A stretch of DNA of 64,000 nucleotides. Source: Sphingomicrobium lutaoense. Lineage in GTDB: Bacteria > Pseudomonadota > Alphaproteobacteria > Sphingomonadales > Sphingomonadaceae. Every line of letters begins with the position of its first letter. Within the stretch, counting starts at the first letter, position 1. Location of the stretch: NCBI RefSeq assembly GCF_014195685.1, contig NZ_JACICF010000001.1, positions 567,317 to 631,316 on the forward strand, given 5' to 3'. The position numbers and the translations under genes were made by a program. The notes under the pieces are model-generated. The model did not search any database, was not told the DNA's origin, and saw only the letters and a program-made list of their open reading frames with translations. Shown piece after piece: positions 41,984 through 50,572 of the stretch.

Positions 41984-43210
41984 CTACGATCCAGCTTCAG
42001 TCTTGTCCTCCATCATGGTCGCCATCGGGGTTGTGCGAGGAAGTGCCTGGAAATCTTGCTGTTGTGCCGCCGGCACCGGCTTGCTTACCGCCGTGCGCCA
42101 CAAGCCGAAGAGGGCGGTGAGCAGTGCCACGGCTCCGATGGTTCCGAACAAGCCCGAGGGGCCCAGGGCCCCCATCGCTAGTGAACCCATCACGGGTCCG
42201 GCGGCGGCGCCGACAGAATAGGCCATGACGAGCCCACTGCTGGCGCTGACCCTATCGCGCTCGTCGAGGTGGTCGTTCGAGTGCGCGACGCAAAGGGGGT
42301 AGAGGGCGAAAGAGAAGCCGCCGAATATCGAGCCGAAAATCAGGATCATCGGCAGGTGGCTGACGATCGTCAGGACGCCACACAGGACCGCGGTCAGAAC
42401 GAGGCAGCCGATGATCACGTGACGCCTGTCGAACCTGTCGGACAACCGTCCGAGCGGATATTGAAGCGCCACACCGCCGAATATGACGCACGAAGTGAAC
42501 AGTGCCACCTGCGCCAGGGGTAGTCCGATCCGCTGCACGTAAACGGCGCCCAGCGCGTAGAAGGCGCCGAGCATTACGCCCGTCGAGACGGATCCGACGG
42601 TTCCAAGTGGCGAGGTTTCGTAGAGACGCCTGAGCGAAAAAGGTGCCGCCTCCTCGATTGCCGGCTGCTCGATAGGTGTCATGACGATCGGCAGAACCGA
42701 GAGGGACAGCAGCACCGCGGAAGCCATGAAAGGAAGCGCCGGAGCGTTGTCGCCGAGGTTGAGCAAGAATTGCCCGATGGCCTGCCCCAGGTAGAGAGCG
42801 ATCATGTACGACGCGAGGATGGCGCTGCGATTGCGAGGGCGGGCAAGGCTGTTCAGCCAGCTTTCCAGACAAACGAAGACGCCGCTCATCACGAAACCGT
42901 CGGCAAAGCGAAGAATGAGCCATACCGCGGGCATGTCGAGGATCGCGTATGTGAGGCTGCTGGCCGAGTAAAAGGAGACGAATGCAGCAAACGCCCGGAT
43001 GTGACCAATCCGGCCAATAAGCGCAGGTACCTTGAGGGCACCTAGCGTCAAGCCCGCGAAGTAGCTTGTCGCCACCAACCCGATGAGAAACGCGCCCTGG
43101 CCCGCTTGCTCAAGCCGGATTGCAATCAGCGTGGCGAGAAACCCGCTGCCCCCCATGAGCATGAAGATCGCCACCAGGATGGTGCGCACCGATAGGAGAG
43201 AGCCGGACAT
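41984..43210 (-). CDS. Major facilitator superfamily transporter
   Basis: A 408-residue inner-membrane protein with about twelve hydrophobic helices. The loop between TM2 and TM3 carries GRIGHIRAF, and PLGRLSDRFDRRHVIIG is the second-half equivalent (G-x-x-x-D-R/K-R-x-R-R), both MFS hallmarks. FADGFVMSGVFVCLESWLNS resembles the YbfB/sugar-transporter-like subgroup. The ATG at 43210 has AGGTG six bases upstream. The C-terminal 40 residues are cytoplasmic and not conserved. Substrate unknown; the neighbouring unrecognised gene on the same strand offers no clue. Confidence 0.85.
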   Translation of the reverse strand: MSGSLLSVRTILVAIFMLMGGSGFLATLIAIRLEQAGQGAFLIGLVATSYFAGLTLGALKVPALIGRIGHIRAFAAFVSFYSASSLTYAILDMPAVWLILRFADGFVMSGVFVCLESWLNSLARPRNRSAILASYMIALYLGQAIGQFLLNLGDNAPALPFMASAVLLSLSVLPIVMTPIEQPAIEEAAPFSLRRLYETSPLGTVGSVSTGVMLGAFYALGAVYVQRIGLPLAQVALFTSCVIFGGVALQYPLGRLSDRFDRRHVIIGCLVLTAVLCGVLTIVSHLPMILIFGSIFGGFSFALYPLCVAHSNDHLDERDRVSASSGLVMAYSVGAAAGPVMGSLAMGALGPSGLFGTIGAVALLTALFGLWRTAVSKPVPAAQQQDFQALPRTTPMATMMEDKTEAGS

Positions 43211-43294
43211 GCTCTGCACCTAGTTCGCTCGATACTTGTGATCCAGCCCTTGGCTATCACCGATTGGGTGACGGATCGCCCAGCAATTTGAAAT

Positions 43295-44260
43295 TCATTT
43301 CCAGGCCGTTGACTCTACCTTCCAGCGCGGACCATCGGCGTGCACGCTGACCACCCAGCTTCCATCGGGAGGGAAGAGGCTGAAGGCGGACAAAAGAAGT
43401 CCGTTTACGTGCTTTTCGTAAGCTCCGCATTCGATCGGCGCCATCAGCAGTTGCGGACGTTCCAATAGCTTTTCGGCTTCAGTCAAAACAATGGGCGAGT
43501 CATCATAACCAAGATCGTAGGCGAGAAGGGTTATGCCGGGTGCCGTCTGTTCGAGAAATTCTCTCAATCTTGCTGCAAGTCCCTGGTAGTCACCTCGATC
43601 CAAAGGCAAGCCTTCGGTCCGCTTGTTCTGACGCCAGTTATAGACGACCGCACCTCGGGGTAGATCGGGTCCCGCCGGGTCATCTCGTGCATAAACACTC
43701 ACCGGAACTCCGTCCTCGCGCAAAGGCCGGACGAGGGCACCGACATATGCCATCTGTCGCTCGACCGCTGCCGCTGCGGCCGTGGGACCCAGGATAGGGG
43801 GCAAAGCCAGCCTTGTGGTTCCGCACCTGTCGACCTCGATGAGCCAATTGGCCGGTCGAGCGGTTATCCAGACTTCTCGTCTAGTATCGAGGAGGATGTC
43901 CAGCGCCCGCAGCGCATGAGTTTGCTGGAGATCGATCCCGCTTGAACTGTCGTCGAAAAAGAAGTGGAGCCAATCCGACGGAGCTGCAACGCGCTGCAAT
44001 AGTTTGCCGACGGCCTCGACTCGTGCTGCCAGACCCTCCGACTTCCAACATTCTGCTGCCAAGGGTGACCTGCTCCAGTCAATCCGCGAAGATGAGATGG
44101 CCAAATACTGAGGCGTCCATAGTCCAACTTGCGACGGTTCGAATGGCACTCCTCTTTGATCTAGCGCCTTTTGCATTTCGTCGTCGCCCGGAGATCGGGC
44201 AAGATCAGCTTGCATCTTTGCCCGTCTTTCTTCGAGGGCTTTCCGGCGTTTCTCGTCCAT
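43295..44260 (-). CDS. Unrecognised 321-residue protein
   Basis: I recognise no family. The protein starts with a highly charged helix (DEKRRKALEERRAKMQADL), has no signal peptide or membrane segment, and is rich in alpha/beta-like alternation. A stretch around HFFFDDSSSGIDLQQTHALRAL and the C-terminal LFPPDGSWVVSVHADGPRW stand out as possibly structured. The TTG/ATG choice is open: ATG 44260 seems best, but an alternative TTG lies at 44296. It sits 225 bases from the left att repeat of the tRNA-Lys islet. It could belong to the chromosome or to an older insertion. Confidence 0.5.
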   Translation of the reverse strand: MDEKRRKALEERRAKMQADLARSPGDDEMQKALDQRGVPFEPSQVGLWTPQYLAISSSRIDWSRSPLAAECWKSEGLAARVEAVGKLLQRVAAPSDWLHFFFDDSSSGIDLQQTHALRALDILLDTRREVWITARPANWLIEVDRCGTTRLALPPILGPTAAAAAVERQMAYVGALVRPLREDGVPVSVYARDDPAGPDLPRGAVVYNWRQNKRTEGLPLDRGDYQGLAARLREFLEQTAPGITLLAYDLGYDDSPIVLTEAEKLLERPQLLMAPIECGAYEKHVNGLLLSAFSLFPPDGSWVVSVHADGPRWKVESTAWK

Positions 44261-44694
44261 GCCGCATTCAAGGCAGCTTTTCGAAACGAGATGCAAGCAT
44301 GTTGCTAGCTTCCTATCCCTCCCACATCTGAAGGGTCGTGTCGTGATCGTAGGACATTTGGCGATGGCGCCCTACTTCAGCTGCTCAAGAAACATGTAGG
44401 GAAAAGACCGAGCAGCCGATCTGTCGGAAAGACCGCCGCTAAAATGTCGGAATGTAGCTTCCGTTTCGGCGCTAAGTTTTTGGGAAAATGGTGGACGCAC
44501 TAGGGCTCGAACCTAGGACCCGCTGATTAAGAGTCCTGCGCAGTTTCAATGATTTCAGTACTCGTTCCGACAAATTCAGTGACTACAATGCCCTGCATTG
44601 CTTTGAGGCGGACGGAATAGTTCGAATGGAATAAAGGTGCGCCGACTCTCCGCTTTGCGCCCTCTCTCAGTCTTCCGGCCCGGCCAAATATCCC
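44261..44694. other. Region left of and across the left islet boundary
   Basis: This 434-base segment contains the left copy of the tRNA-Lys 3' half (44485-44535). TGTCGGAA copies lie at 44422-44429 and 44445-44452, and the inverse TTCCGACA at 44565-44572. The 160 bases between the repeat and merR show no gene or RNA that I can support. Confidence 0.5.
44485..44535 (-). repeat. Left att-type direct repeat: displaced tRNA-Lys 3' half
   Basis: A 51-base perfect copy of 47373-47423. It corresponds to residues 30-76 of tRNA-Lys, including CCA, plus four A bases. It is on the same strand as the intact tRNA but lacks the 5' half. Such a fragment is the expected scar of a site-specific insertion at a tRNA 3' end. 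Confidence 0.93.
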
Positions 44695-45102
44695 TCAAAG
44701 CGGACTTGGGTCATACTGTTTACCCGCGAGACTCTGGATCACAGGGCAGTAACCCCCGCTCATCTCGCCACACTGCTCGATCATTGAAGTCAGTGCTTTT
44801 TCCATCTCCCCTAGATCGGCAATCTTGATTTGTACGCTAGCCAGCTGGCGCTTTGCGATCTGTTGCACTTCATCGCAGTGAATGTTCTGGCGAGGCGCAA
44901 GGCTGAGCAGCGTGCGGATCTCATCCAGCGAGAAGCCGAGCTCTCTGCCTCGCCTGATAAAGCGCAGCGTGTCGACATCAGCTGGCGAATAATCGCGATA
45001 CGTTCCCTTTCTGGGGGGCGCGGCAATCAAGCCGACGCGTTCATAGTACCGGATCGTCTCGATTTTGCAGCCGGTTTGAGCGGACAGCTTACCGATCTTC
45101 AT
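44695..45102 (-). CDS. merR: MerR-type mercury-responsive regulator
   Basis: A 135-residue regulator. The start MKIGKLSAQTGCKIETIRYYERVGLI is the MerR winged-helix. Three cysteines stand at 76, 111 and 119; the 76-111 spacing (35) equals the Cys82-Cys117 spacing of Tn501 MerR. The loop to the last Cys is one residue shorter (8 rather than 9). Hg(II) binding in a trigonal thiolate site across the dimer is therefore likely, with other soft metals possible. The start at 45102 matches the family; in-frame codons upstream run through the operator. It is divergent from merT and shares the operator at 45113-45143. Confidence 0.85.
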   Translation of the reverse strand: MKIGKLSAQTGCKIETIRYYERVGLIAAPPRKGTYRDYSPADVDTLRFIRRGRELGFSLDEIRTLLSLAPRQNIHCDEVQQIAKRQLASVQIKIADLGEMEKALTSMIEQCGEMSGGYCPVIQSLAGKQYDPSPL

Positions 45103-45112
45103 TCCGCACCCC

Positions 45113-45143
45113 TTGAGTCTGTAGTGCCTACAGAGATTAGATA
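45113..45143 (+). promoter_or_regulatory. MerR-type operator/promoter between merR and merT
   Basis: TTGAGT (45113-45118) and TAGATA (45138-45143) form a -35/-10 pair separated by 19 bases, the long spacer typical of MerR-controlled promoters. Inside it lies the perfect dyad CTGTAG-TGC-CTACAG at 45119-45133. MerR would hold and, with metal, untwist this DNA to start merT transcription. Confidence 0.8.
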
Positions 45144-45176
45144 GGGAGAAGCTATCAACTTGGAAGGCGTCTAGCG

Positions 45177-45524
45177 ATGAGCAGTGGCAATTCCTGGTGG
45201 TCCGCACTGACGACAGGGGGAGGTATCCTCGCGTCATTCGGAGCGGCAGCCTGTTGTGCGCTTCCCTTGGCGCTGGTCTCGGCCGGGATTGGCACGGCTT
45301 GGCTTGGAGGGATCTCGCCGATCGTCGCCCCCTATCGCGAACCCCTGCTGATCGTTGCCGCACTGCTCCTACTCGTCGGAGCGGTTCAAGTTACTAGGCA
45401 ATTCCGGCGCGCACGCAGTTGCCCTGCCGATGCAGCCTGCGCGAGTCCGACCTATCGCTACGCCACGCTCGCAGGTCTGGTAATCGGCCTCGGCCTGCTC
45501 GTAGGAGCATTTTTCTATGGCTGA
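45177..45524 (+). CDS. merT: MerT-type mercuric ion transporter
   Basis: A 115-residue membrane protein with three hydrophobic helices. The first carries the vicinal Cys pair 26-27 (AACCALPL), and a second pair, Cys82 and Cys88, sits in the loop before the last helix; the same 6-residue spacing occurs in classical MerT. The protein moves Hg(II) from the periplasm to the cytoplasm, where reductase or chaperone proteins take it. No MerP is visible next to it. The stop overlaps the next gene's start by 8 bases. Confidence 0.85.
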   Translation: MSSGNSWWSALTTGGGILASFGAAACCALPLALVSAGIGTAWLGGISPIVAPYREPLLIVAALLLLVGAVQVTRQFRRARSCPADAACASPTYRYATLAGLVIGLGLLVGAFFYG

Positions 45525-45732
45525 TGTCATCCCGCTCTCCAGACTGCGTTGTCCGCAATGTGGCACCGAGAAGGAAGAGGTCATGCCCACCGACGCCTGC
45601 CAGTATTTTTACGACTGTTCGGGATGCGGAGTGGTCTTGAAGCCTTTGCCAGGCGATTGCTGCGTCTTCTGTTCGTACGGGTCGATAGCCTGTCCACCCA
45701 TTCAGCAGGGAGAAGGTTGCTGCGATGACTGA
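45517..45732 (+). CDS. GDCCVxC-type small cysteine-rich protein
   Basis: A 71-residue protein with eleven cysteines (12, 15, 28, 34, 37, 48, 49, 52, 59, 68, 69). The family-defining GDCCVFC lies at 46-52. CPQC and CSGC pairs suggest a zinc-ribbon-like fold, and the C-terminus ends GCCDD with a vicinal Cys pair. Proteins of this type occur in mercury resistance operons; their biochemical role is not settled to my knowledge. The start overlaps merT and the stop overlaps the merA-like gene by 8 bases each, giving tight translational coupling between all three. Confidence 0.85.
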   Translation: MADVIPLSRLRCPQCGTEKEEVMPTDACQYFYDCSGCGVVLKPLPGDCCVFCSYGSIACPPIQQGEGCCDD

Positions 45733-47056
45733 CAAGTTTGATTTCATTGCCATTGGCTCCGGTACCGCAGCACAGGTCGCCGTCCATCGAATGGCCAAGG
45801 CGGGCAAGAGATGCGCTGTTATCGACTATCGCCCTTACGGCGGCACGTGCGCATTGCGTGGCTGTGACCCCAAAAAGATGCTGGTCAGCGGCGAGGAGGT
45901 AGTTGCCGCCTTTTCGCGGATGCGTGGTCACGGCATCGACGGTGATATACAGATCAACTGGCGCGATCTGCAGGAGTTCAAGCGAAGCTTCACCGATCCG
46001 GTGCCGGACAAACAACAAGCAAGATACGAGCGCGCCGGCGTTGCTACCTTCCACGGGAAGGCTCGCTTTGTCGGTTCATGTTCATTGGCCGTGGACAGTG
46101 ATTTGCTTGAAGCGGATCATATTCTGATTGCTACCGGCGCCCAGCCGCGCACTTTGGATATCGAAGGCGAGACGCATCTCACTCACAGCGATGTCTTTCT
46201 CGAGCTTGAAAAACTTCCCGAGCACATCCTTTTCGTGGGCGGCGGTTATATTGCGGCGGAGCTGGCCCATCTTGCGGCGAGAGCCGGTGCGAAGGTCACG
46301 ATTGTCCAGCGCGGCCGCGTCCTGCAGGCATTCGACCCCGATATCGTCGAATGGCTTTTACCCAGCTTCGAGAGGCTCGGCATCGAGATTGTCGACGGTG
46401 CAGTGACAGGCATTACGAAAGATGCTCAGAGCCTGCGCGTTCATGTTGGCGACCAACAATTGACCGTGGATATGGCCGTGCATTCAGCCGGGCGAGTTCC
46501 GGCGCTGGAGGCGCTCGATCTCGAAGCGGCCAATATTGCGGCGGCGAATGGGCGCCTCCTCCTGACCCCACAGCTGTGCAGCGAAACCAATGAGCATGTC
46601 TATGCGGCTGGCGATGCCGCTGCTTCGGGGCCACCGCTCACGCCGGTATCGAGTCACGATGCGAAGGTCGTCGTGGAGAACATTCTGGAAGGGAGCGGCC
46701 GCGAACCCAATTATATGGGTGTGCCGTCCGCTCTGTTTACCGTGCCGCCCGCTGCCCGGGTCGGACTGCTTGAAAAGGAAGCGTGCGATGCGGGGCTGGA
46801 TTTCGATGTCGACGCCGGAGCGCACTCCAAGTGGTTTTCAGCCCGTCGACTCAATGCCGAAATCTACGGGCACAAGATGTTGATCGAACGCGATAGTGGG
46901 CGTGTCCTCGGTGCCCATATCGTTGGGCCGGGGGCAGATGAGGTCATCAATATTTTCGCACTTGCAGTGCGCCATGGCCTCACCGCCGATGATCTTAAGA
47001 GCACAATGTTTGCCTATCCCACGGGCGCGTCGGACGTGGGCTATATGCTCGGCTGA
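45725..47056 (+). CDS. MerA-like pyridine nucleotide-disulfide oxidoreductase
   Basis: A 443-residue FAD/NAD(P) flavoprotein. FAD-binding GSGTAAQVA begins at residue 11, the redox-active pair is Cys42/Cys47 in GGTCALRGCDPKK, and the NAD(P)-binding GGGYIAAELAHL is followed by AAGDAAASGPPLTPVSSHDA. It lacks both the N-terminal NmerA domain and the C-terminal CysCys pair of true mercuric reductases, ending instead YPTGASDVGYMLG. It may reduce Hg(II) with help from the small cysteine protein upstream, or another disulfide or metal substrate; the operon argues for Hg(II). Confidence 0.85.
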   Translation: MTDKFDFIAIGSGTAAQVAVHRMAKAGKRCAVIDYRPYGGTCALRGCDPKKMLVSGEEVVAAFSRMRGHGIDGDIQINWRDLQEFKRSFTDPVPDKQQARYERAGVATFHGKARFVGSCSLAVDSDLLEADHILIATGAQPRTLDIEGETHLTHSDVFLELEKLPEHILFVGGGYIAAELAHLAARAGAKVTIVQRGRVLQAFDPDIVEWLLPSFERLGIEIVDGAVTGITKDAQSLRVHVGDQQLTVDMAVHSAGRVPALEALDLEAANIAAANGRLLLTPQLCSETNEHVYAAGDAAASGPPLTPVSSHDAKVVVENILEGSGREPNYMGVPSALFTVPPAARVGLLEKEACDAGLDFDVDAGAHSKWFSARRLNAEIYGHKMLIERDSGRVLGAHIVGPGADEVINIFALAVRHGLTADDLKSTMFAYPTGASDVGYMLG

Positions 47057-47372
47057 GGGAAGCGCCAAACCCACGGAACATCCGACAGAGTTGTCGGAAT
47101 TCAATTCACCCAAAAAGGTGGAGATTTTCTGAGGAAAAATGGGCCGCCGTCTTCCGTCTGCGTATCCGGTGGGAGGCGGCGGCAACGCGATCGGTTACCC
47201 CCGATGACGCGGTTGCCGCCAGGTCAGCGCACGGCACCGAGATTTTGCTTTTCGGTTTGCAGTCGATCCGCAACCTATTGATATCTATAGCCTCGAGAAC
47301 AGGGGCAGATTGCAAACCGGCAAGTCACGGAGGTCCGAAAGACTTCCCTTAAGCGGTTCAGATATCGAGGGA

Positions 47373-47376
<4 letters not shown>
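47057..47376. other. Right end of the islet, 3' of the merA-like gene
   Basis: This 320-base stretch has no supported gene. A perfect 7-bp stem with a GAGT loop (TCCGACA / TGTCGGA) lies at 47081-47098, 24 bases after the merA-like stop. The octamer TGTCGGAA at 47092-47099 recurs near the other att end. The remaining sequence leads to the tRNA repeat. Confidence 0.5.
47081..47098 (+). terminator. Hairpin after the merA-like gene
   Basis: TCCGACA-GAGT-TGTCGGA, a perfect 7-bp stem, follows the stop by 24 bases. No run of T follows, so it may be a processing or binding site rather than a terminator. Confidence 0.4.
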
Positions 47377-47452
<76 letters not shown>

Positions 47453-47540
47453 ACACTAAGGGCAATGCTTGAACCGAGGATCGGTTGCGCTGCGGGCGCG
47501 GCCTCTAACACCCGCTTTTCGCATGCGCAACATCTTATTT

Positions 47541-48653
47541 TCATCCCCAGCCCGGACGGCGCGTGTCGGTCTGCGATTTGCGGTCGATCGCCATCAGCAC
47601 GCCGATCGACAGGAGCACCGTCATTACCGCCGATCCGCCGAAGCTGACCAGCGGTAGCGGGATGCCGACGACGGGTGCCAGCCCCATCACCATCATCAGG
47701 TTGATCGTGACGTAGAAGAAGAGATTTGTGGTGAGGCCCGCCGCGGCGAGCTGCGAGAAGCGGTCGTTGGCGCGGCGCGCGACCCTCAAACCCCAGCCGA
47801 GGATCCCCGCGAATCCCAGGATCATCAGCACGCCGCCGACAAGGCCCCATTCCTCGACCATCGCCGAGAAGATGAAATCGGTATGGCCTTCGGGCAGATA
47901 TTGGAGATGGCTTTGCGAGCCGTTGAGATAGCCTTTGCCCCAGACCCCGCCCGAACCGATCGCGATCTTCGACTGGGACAGGTTGTAGCCCGCGCCCAGG
48001 GGATCGCTTTCGGGATCGAGGAAGATGAGGATGCGGCGCTGCTGATATTCGTGGAGGAAGCTGAAGGCGAGCGGGATCGCCGCCGCCGTGGCGAGGCCGC
48101 CGGTGATGAACAGCCAGGCGGGCAGGCCTGCGAGGAACATGACTGCGATGCCGCCGAGCATGAGCACCAGCGAGGTGCCCAGATCGGGCTGGATCATGGT
48201 GAGGCCCGCGGGAATGCCGATCAGCGCCGCGGCGGGCCAGATCGCTCGCCACTTGCGGATGTCGCCGGTGGGCAGAAGCTCGTAGAAGCGGGCGAGCATG
48301 AGGACGAGCACGGGCTTCATGAATTCGGAGGGCTGGAGCTTCATGAAGCCGAGGTCGATCCAGCGTTGGGCGCCCTTGCCGACGAAGCCGACCAGTTCCA
48401 CCGCGACGAGCAGACCCAGCACCGCCAGATAGGCCAGCGGAGTCATCGACTTGATGAAGCTGACGGGCATGTAGCGTATCGCGATGGCGACGCCCAGAAG
48501 CGCGATGAAGATGCTGCCTTGGCGCAATGCCCAAGGCTGGAGCGAGCCGCCGGCGGTCGAATAGAGCGTCATCAGCCCCATCGTGCCGATGGCGATGATG
48601 AGGAAGATCACGCGCCACGGAAGCTGGGCGACGGGGCGTGGGACGATGATCAC
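47541..48653 (-). CDS. rodA: Rod-shape lipid II polymerase RodA
   Basis: A 370-residue SEDS-family membrane glycosyltransferase that makes glycan strands of the lateral cell wall with PBP2. Family motifs include QRWIDLGFMKLQPSEFMKPVLVLMLA, MIQPDLGTSLVL, LSQSKIAIGSGGVWGKG and PEGHTDFIFSAMVEEWG; ten or so hydrophobic helices are present, and GIPLPLVSFGGSAV closes the core. The GTG at 48653 overlaps the mrdA stop (GTGA). It is the last gene of the mreB-mreC-mreD-mrdA-rodA operon. Confidence 0.96.
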   Translation of the reverse strand: MIIVPRPVAQLPWRVIFLIIAIGTMGLMTLYSTAGGSLQPWALRQGSIFIALLGVAIAIRYMPVSFIKSMTPLAYLAVLGLLVAVELVGFVGKGAQRWIDLGFMKLQPSEFMKPVLVLMLARFYELLPTGDIRKWRAIWPAAALIGIPAGLTMIQPDLGTSLVLMLGGIAVMFLAGLPAWLFITGGLATAAAIPLAFSFLHEYQQRRILIFLDPESDPLGAGYNLSQSKIAIGSGGVWGKGYLNGSQSHLQYLPEGHTDFIFSAMVEEWGLVGGVLMILGFAGILGWGLRVARRANDRFSQLAAAGLTTNLFFYVTINLMMVMGLAPVVGIPLPLVSFGGSAVMTVLLSIGVLMAIDRKSQTDTRRPGWG

Positions 48654-50572
48654 GCGCCGTCCCCTTCGCTCGGCGTGGGCGAAGGCGCGGCATTGGCGTT
48701 GGCGACGTCGAGGACATGCTGGTGGAAGGCCGCCGTGCGCTGCTTGAGGCTGCCGCCCCATTGTTCTTCCATCTGTTCGAGCGATGCCATCGCCTTTTCC
48801 CGGTCGTAGAGATAAGTGAGCACGTCGCGTGCGACCGGCGCGGCGGCGCGGCTGCCGCCCATCCCATGTTCGATCACCACCGAGACCGCGAAGCGCGGCT
48901 TGTCCACCGGGGCAAAGCCGATGAAGAGCCCGTGGTCGCGATATTTCCACGGCACATTGCGCCCGTCGCCCGAAGAGAGGCGGCGGACCTGCGCGGTGCC
49001 GGTCTTGCCGCCCATCTCGATGCCGTCGAGGGGCAGGCGGCTGGCGCCCGCGGTGCCGTCGCCATTGACGACCTGCCACATGCCGCGCCGTGCGACGTCG
49101 AGATGCTGGGTCGGGATGTCGAGCAGAGGCGCGGGCTTGGGATGGACGCCGACCAGCTTGGGGTCGATCGCCCGGCCCGAGGCGATGCGCCCCGACATCA
49201 CCGCGAGTTGCAGCGGATTGAGGATGACATAGCCCTGGCCGATGATGGCGTTGAGCGTATCCGCCGAGGTCCAGGGCCGGTCATATTTGCGCATCTTCCA
49301 TTCGCTGTCGGGAATGGTGCCATAGCTTTGGCTGACGACCGGCAGGTCATAAGTCGCGCCGAGCGTCAATTTGCGCGCCATGTCGGCGATCACGTCATAG
49401 CCGACGCGGTGGCCCATGGCGTAGAAATAGGTGTTGCAGCTTTTGGCGATGGCGCGGTTCATGTCGACCGAGCCATGCTTGCCGAGGCAGCGGAAGAAAC
49501 GGTTGCCGAGCTGGTAGCCGCCGGGACAGAAGACGCGTTCTTCGGGGTCGATGCCCTGGCCCTGGAGCGCGAGCGAGGCCATCGGCTTGAGGGTCGAGCC
49601 CGGGGGATAAAGGGCATTGAGCGTCTTGTTGACCAGCGGGCGGCGCTCATTCTCGGAAAGAAGCCGCCATTCGGTGCGCCCGATGCCGTCGGAGAAGCTG
49701 TTGGGATCGTAAGCGGGCATCGAGGCCATCGCGAGGATTTCGCCGGTCAGGCAGTCGAGCACGATGCAGGCGCCCGATTCCAGCCCCATGCGGCGCGCGG
49801 CAAATTCATGGAGGCCCGCGTCGAGCGCGAGTTGCACCGTGCCGCCCGAACGGTCGGGCTTGGGTTCGAGTTCGCGCACGAGGCGTCCGCGCGCGGTCAA
49901 TTCGACGCGCTGGCCGCCCGGCTGTCCGCGCAGGCGCTTCTCGAGCGTTTCCTCGAGGCCTTCCTTGCCGATCTTGAAGCCCGGGGTGACGAGCAGCGGA
50001 TTGTTATCCTCGGCTTCATATTCCTCCCGGCTGGCGGCGCCGACATAGCCGACGAGATGCCCGACCGCGGGGCCGGCGGGATAGAAGCGGCGGAAGCCGC
50101 GCATCGGTTCGATGCCCGGAAGTTCGGGCAGGCGGACCGTTACCGCGGCATATTGATCGTAGGGAATATTGTCCGCGACCTGCACTGGGCGATAGCCGCT
50201 CTTCGACATGATCTCGTCACGGATGCGCTGGCGTTCCTCGGGATCGATGTCGAGCAATTGGGTGAGAAGATCGAGCTCGCGGTCGATATTCTCCTTGTCC
50301 ATCTGGTCGGGGATCGCGTCGACGCGGAACGCCGACTGGTTGATCGCGATGGGCGCGCCATGACGATCGACGATCCAGCCGCGGCGCGGCGGGACGATGA
50401 TCATCTGGACGCGATTGTCCTCGGCGAGCGTCTGGTAATATTTGTTCTGGCTGATCGAGAGATAGCCGAGACGGGCGATGAGTGCCGCGCCAAAGGTCGC
50501 CTGAAGCCCGCCCACCAGCATCATGCGGCGGGAAAAAAGCTGCTCGCGATTCTGTTCGGTGACGCGCTTCAT
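48650..50572 (-). CDS. mrdA: Penicillin-binding protein 2 (transpeptidase)
   Basis: A 640-residue class B PBP that crosslinks strands made by RodA. One N-terminal membrane helix (MMLVGGLQATFGAALIARLG) is followed by the pedestal domain with PPRRGWIVDRHG. The transpeptidase has the catalytic S-x-x-K in PPGSTLKPM, S-x-N in AKSCNTYF and K-T-G in GGKTGTAQ. The ATG at 50572 overlaps the mreD stop (ATGA). The C-terminal tail is short, charged and rich in Ala/Pro. Confidence 0.96.
   Translation of the reverse strand: MKRVTEQNREQLFSRRMMLVGGLQATFGAALIARLGYLSISQNKYYQTLAEDNRVQMIIVPPRRGWIVDRHGAPIAINQSAFRVDAIPDQMDKENIDRELDLLTQLLDIDPEERQRIRDEIMSKSGYRPVQVADNIPYDQYAAVTVRLPELPGIEPMRGFRRFYPAGPAVGHLVGYVGAASREEYEAEDNNPLLVTPGFKIGKEGLEETLEKRLRGQPGGQRVELTARGRLVRELEPKPDRSGGTVQLALDAGLHEFAARRMGLESGACIVLDCLTGEILAMASMPAYDPNSFSDGIGRTEWRLLSENERRPLVNKTLNALYPPGSTLKPMASLALQGQGIDPEERVFCPGGYQLGNRFFRCLGKHGSVDMNRAIAKSCNTYFYAMGHRVGYDVIADMARKLTLGATYDLPVVSQSYGTIPDSEWKMRKYDRPWTSADTLNAIIGQGYVILNPLQLAVMSGRIASGRAIDPKLVGVHPKPAPLLDIPTQHLDVARRGMWQVVNGDGTAGASRLPLDGIEMGGKTGTAQVRRLSSGDGRNVPWKYRDHGLFIGFAPVDKPRFAVSVVIEHGMGGSRAAAPVARDVLTYLYDREKAMASLEQMEEQWGGSLKQRTAAFHQHVLDVANANAAPSPTPSEGDGA

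Noticed and set aside
44536-47372. A hidden integrase in the tRNA-Lys islet
   Set aside because: All sizeable frames in the interval are explained by the four mer-like genes; none shows a tyrosine or serine recombinase motif.
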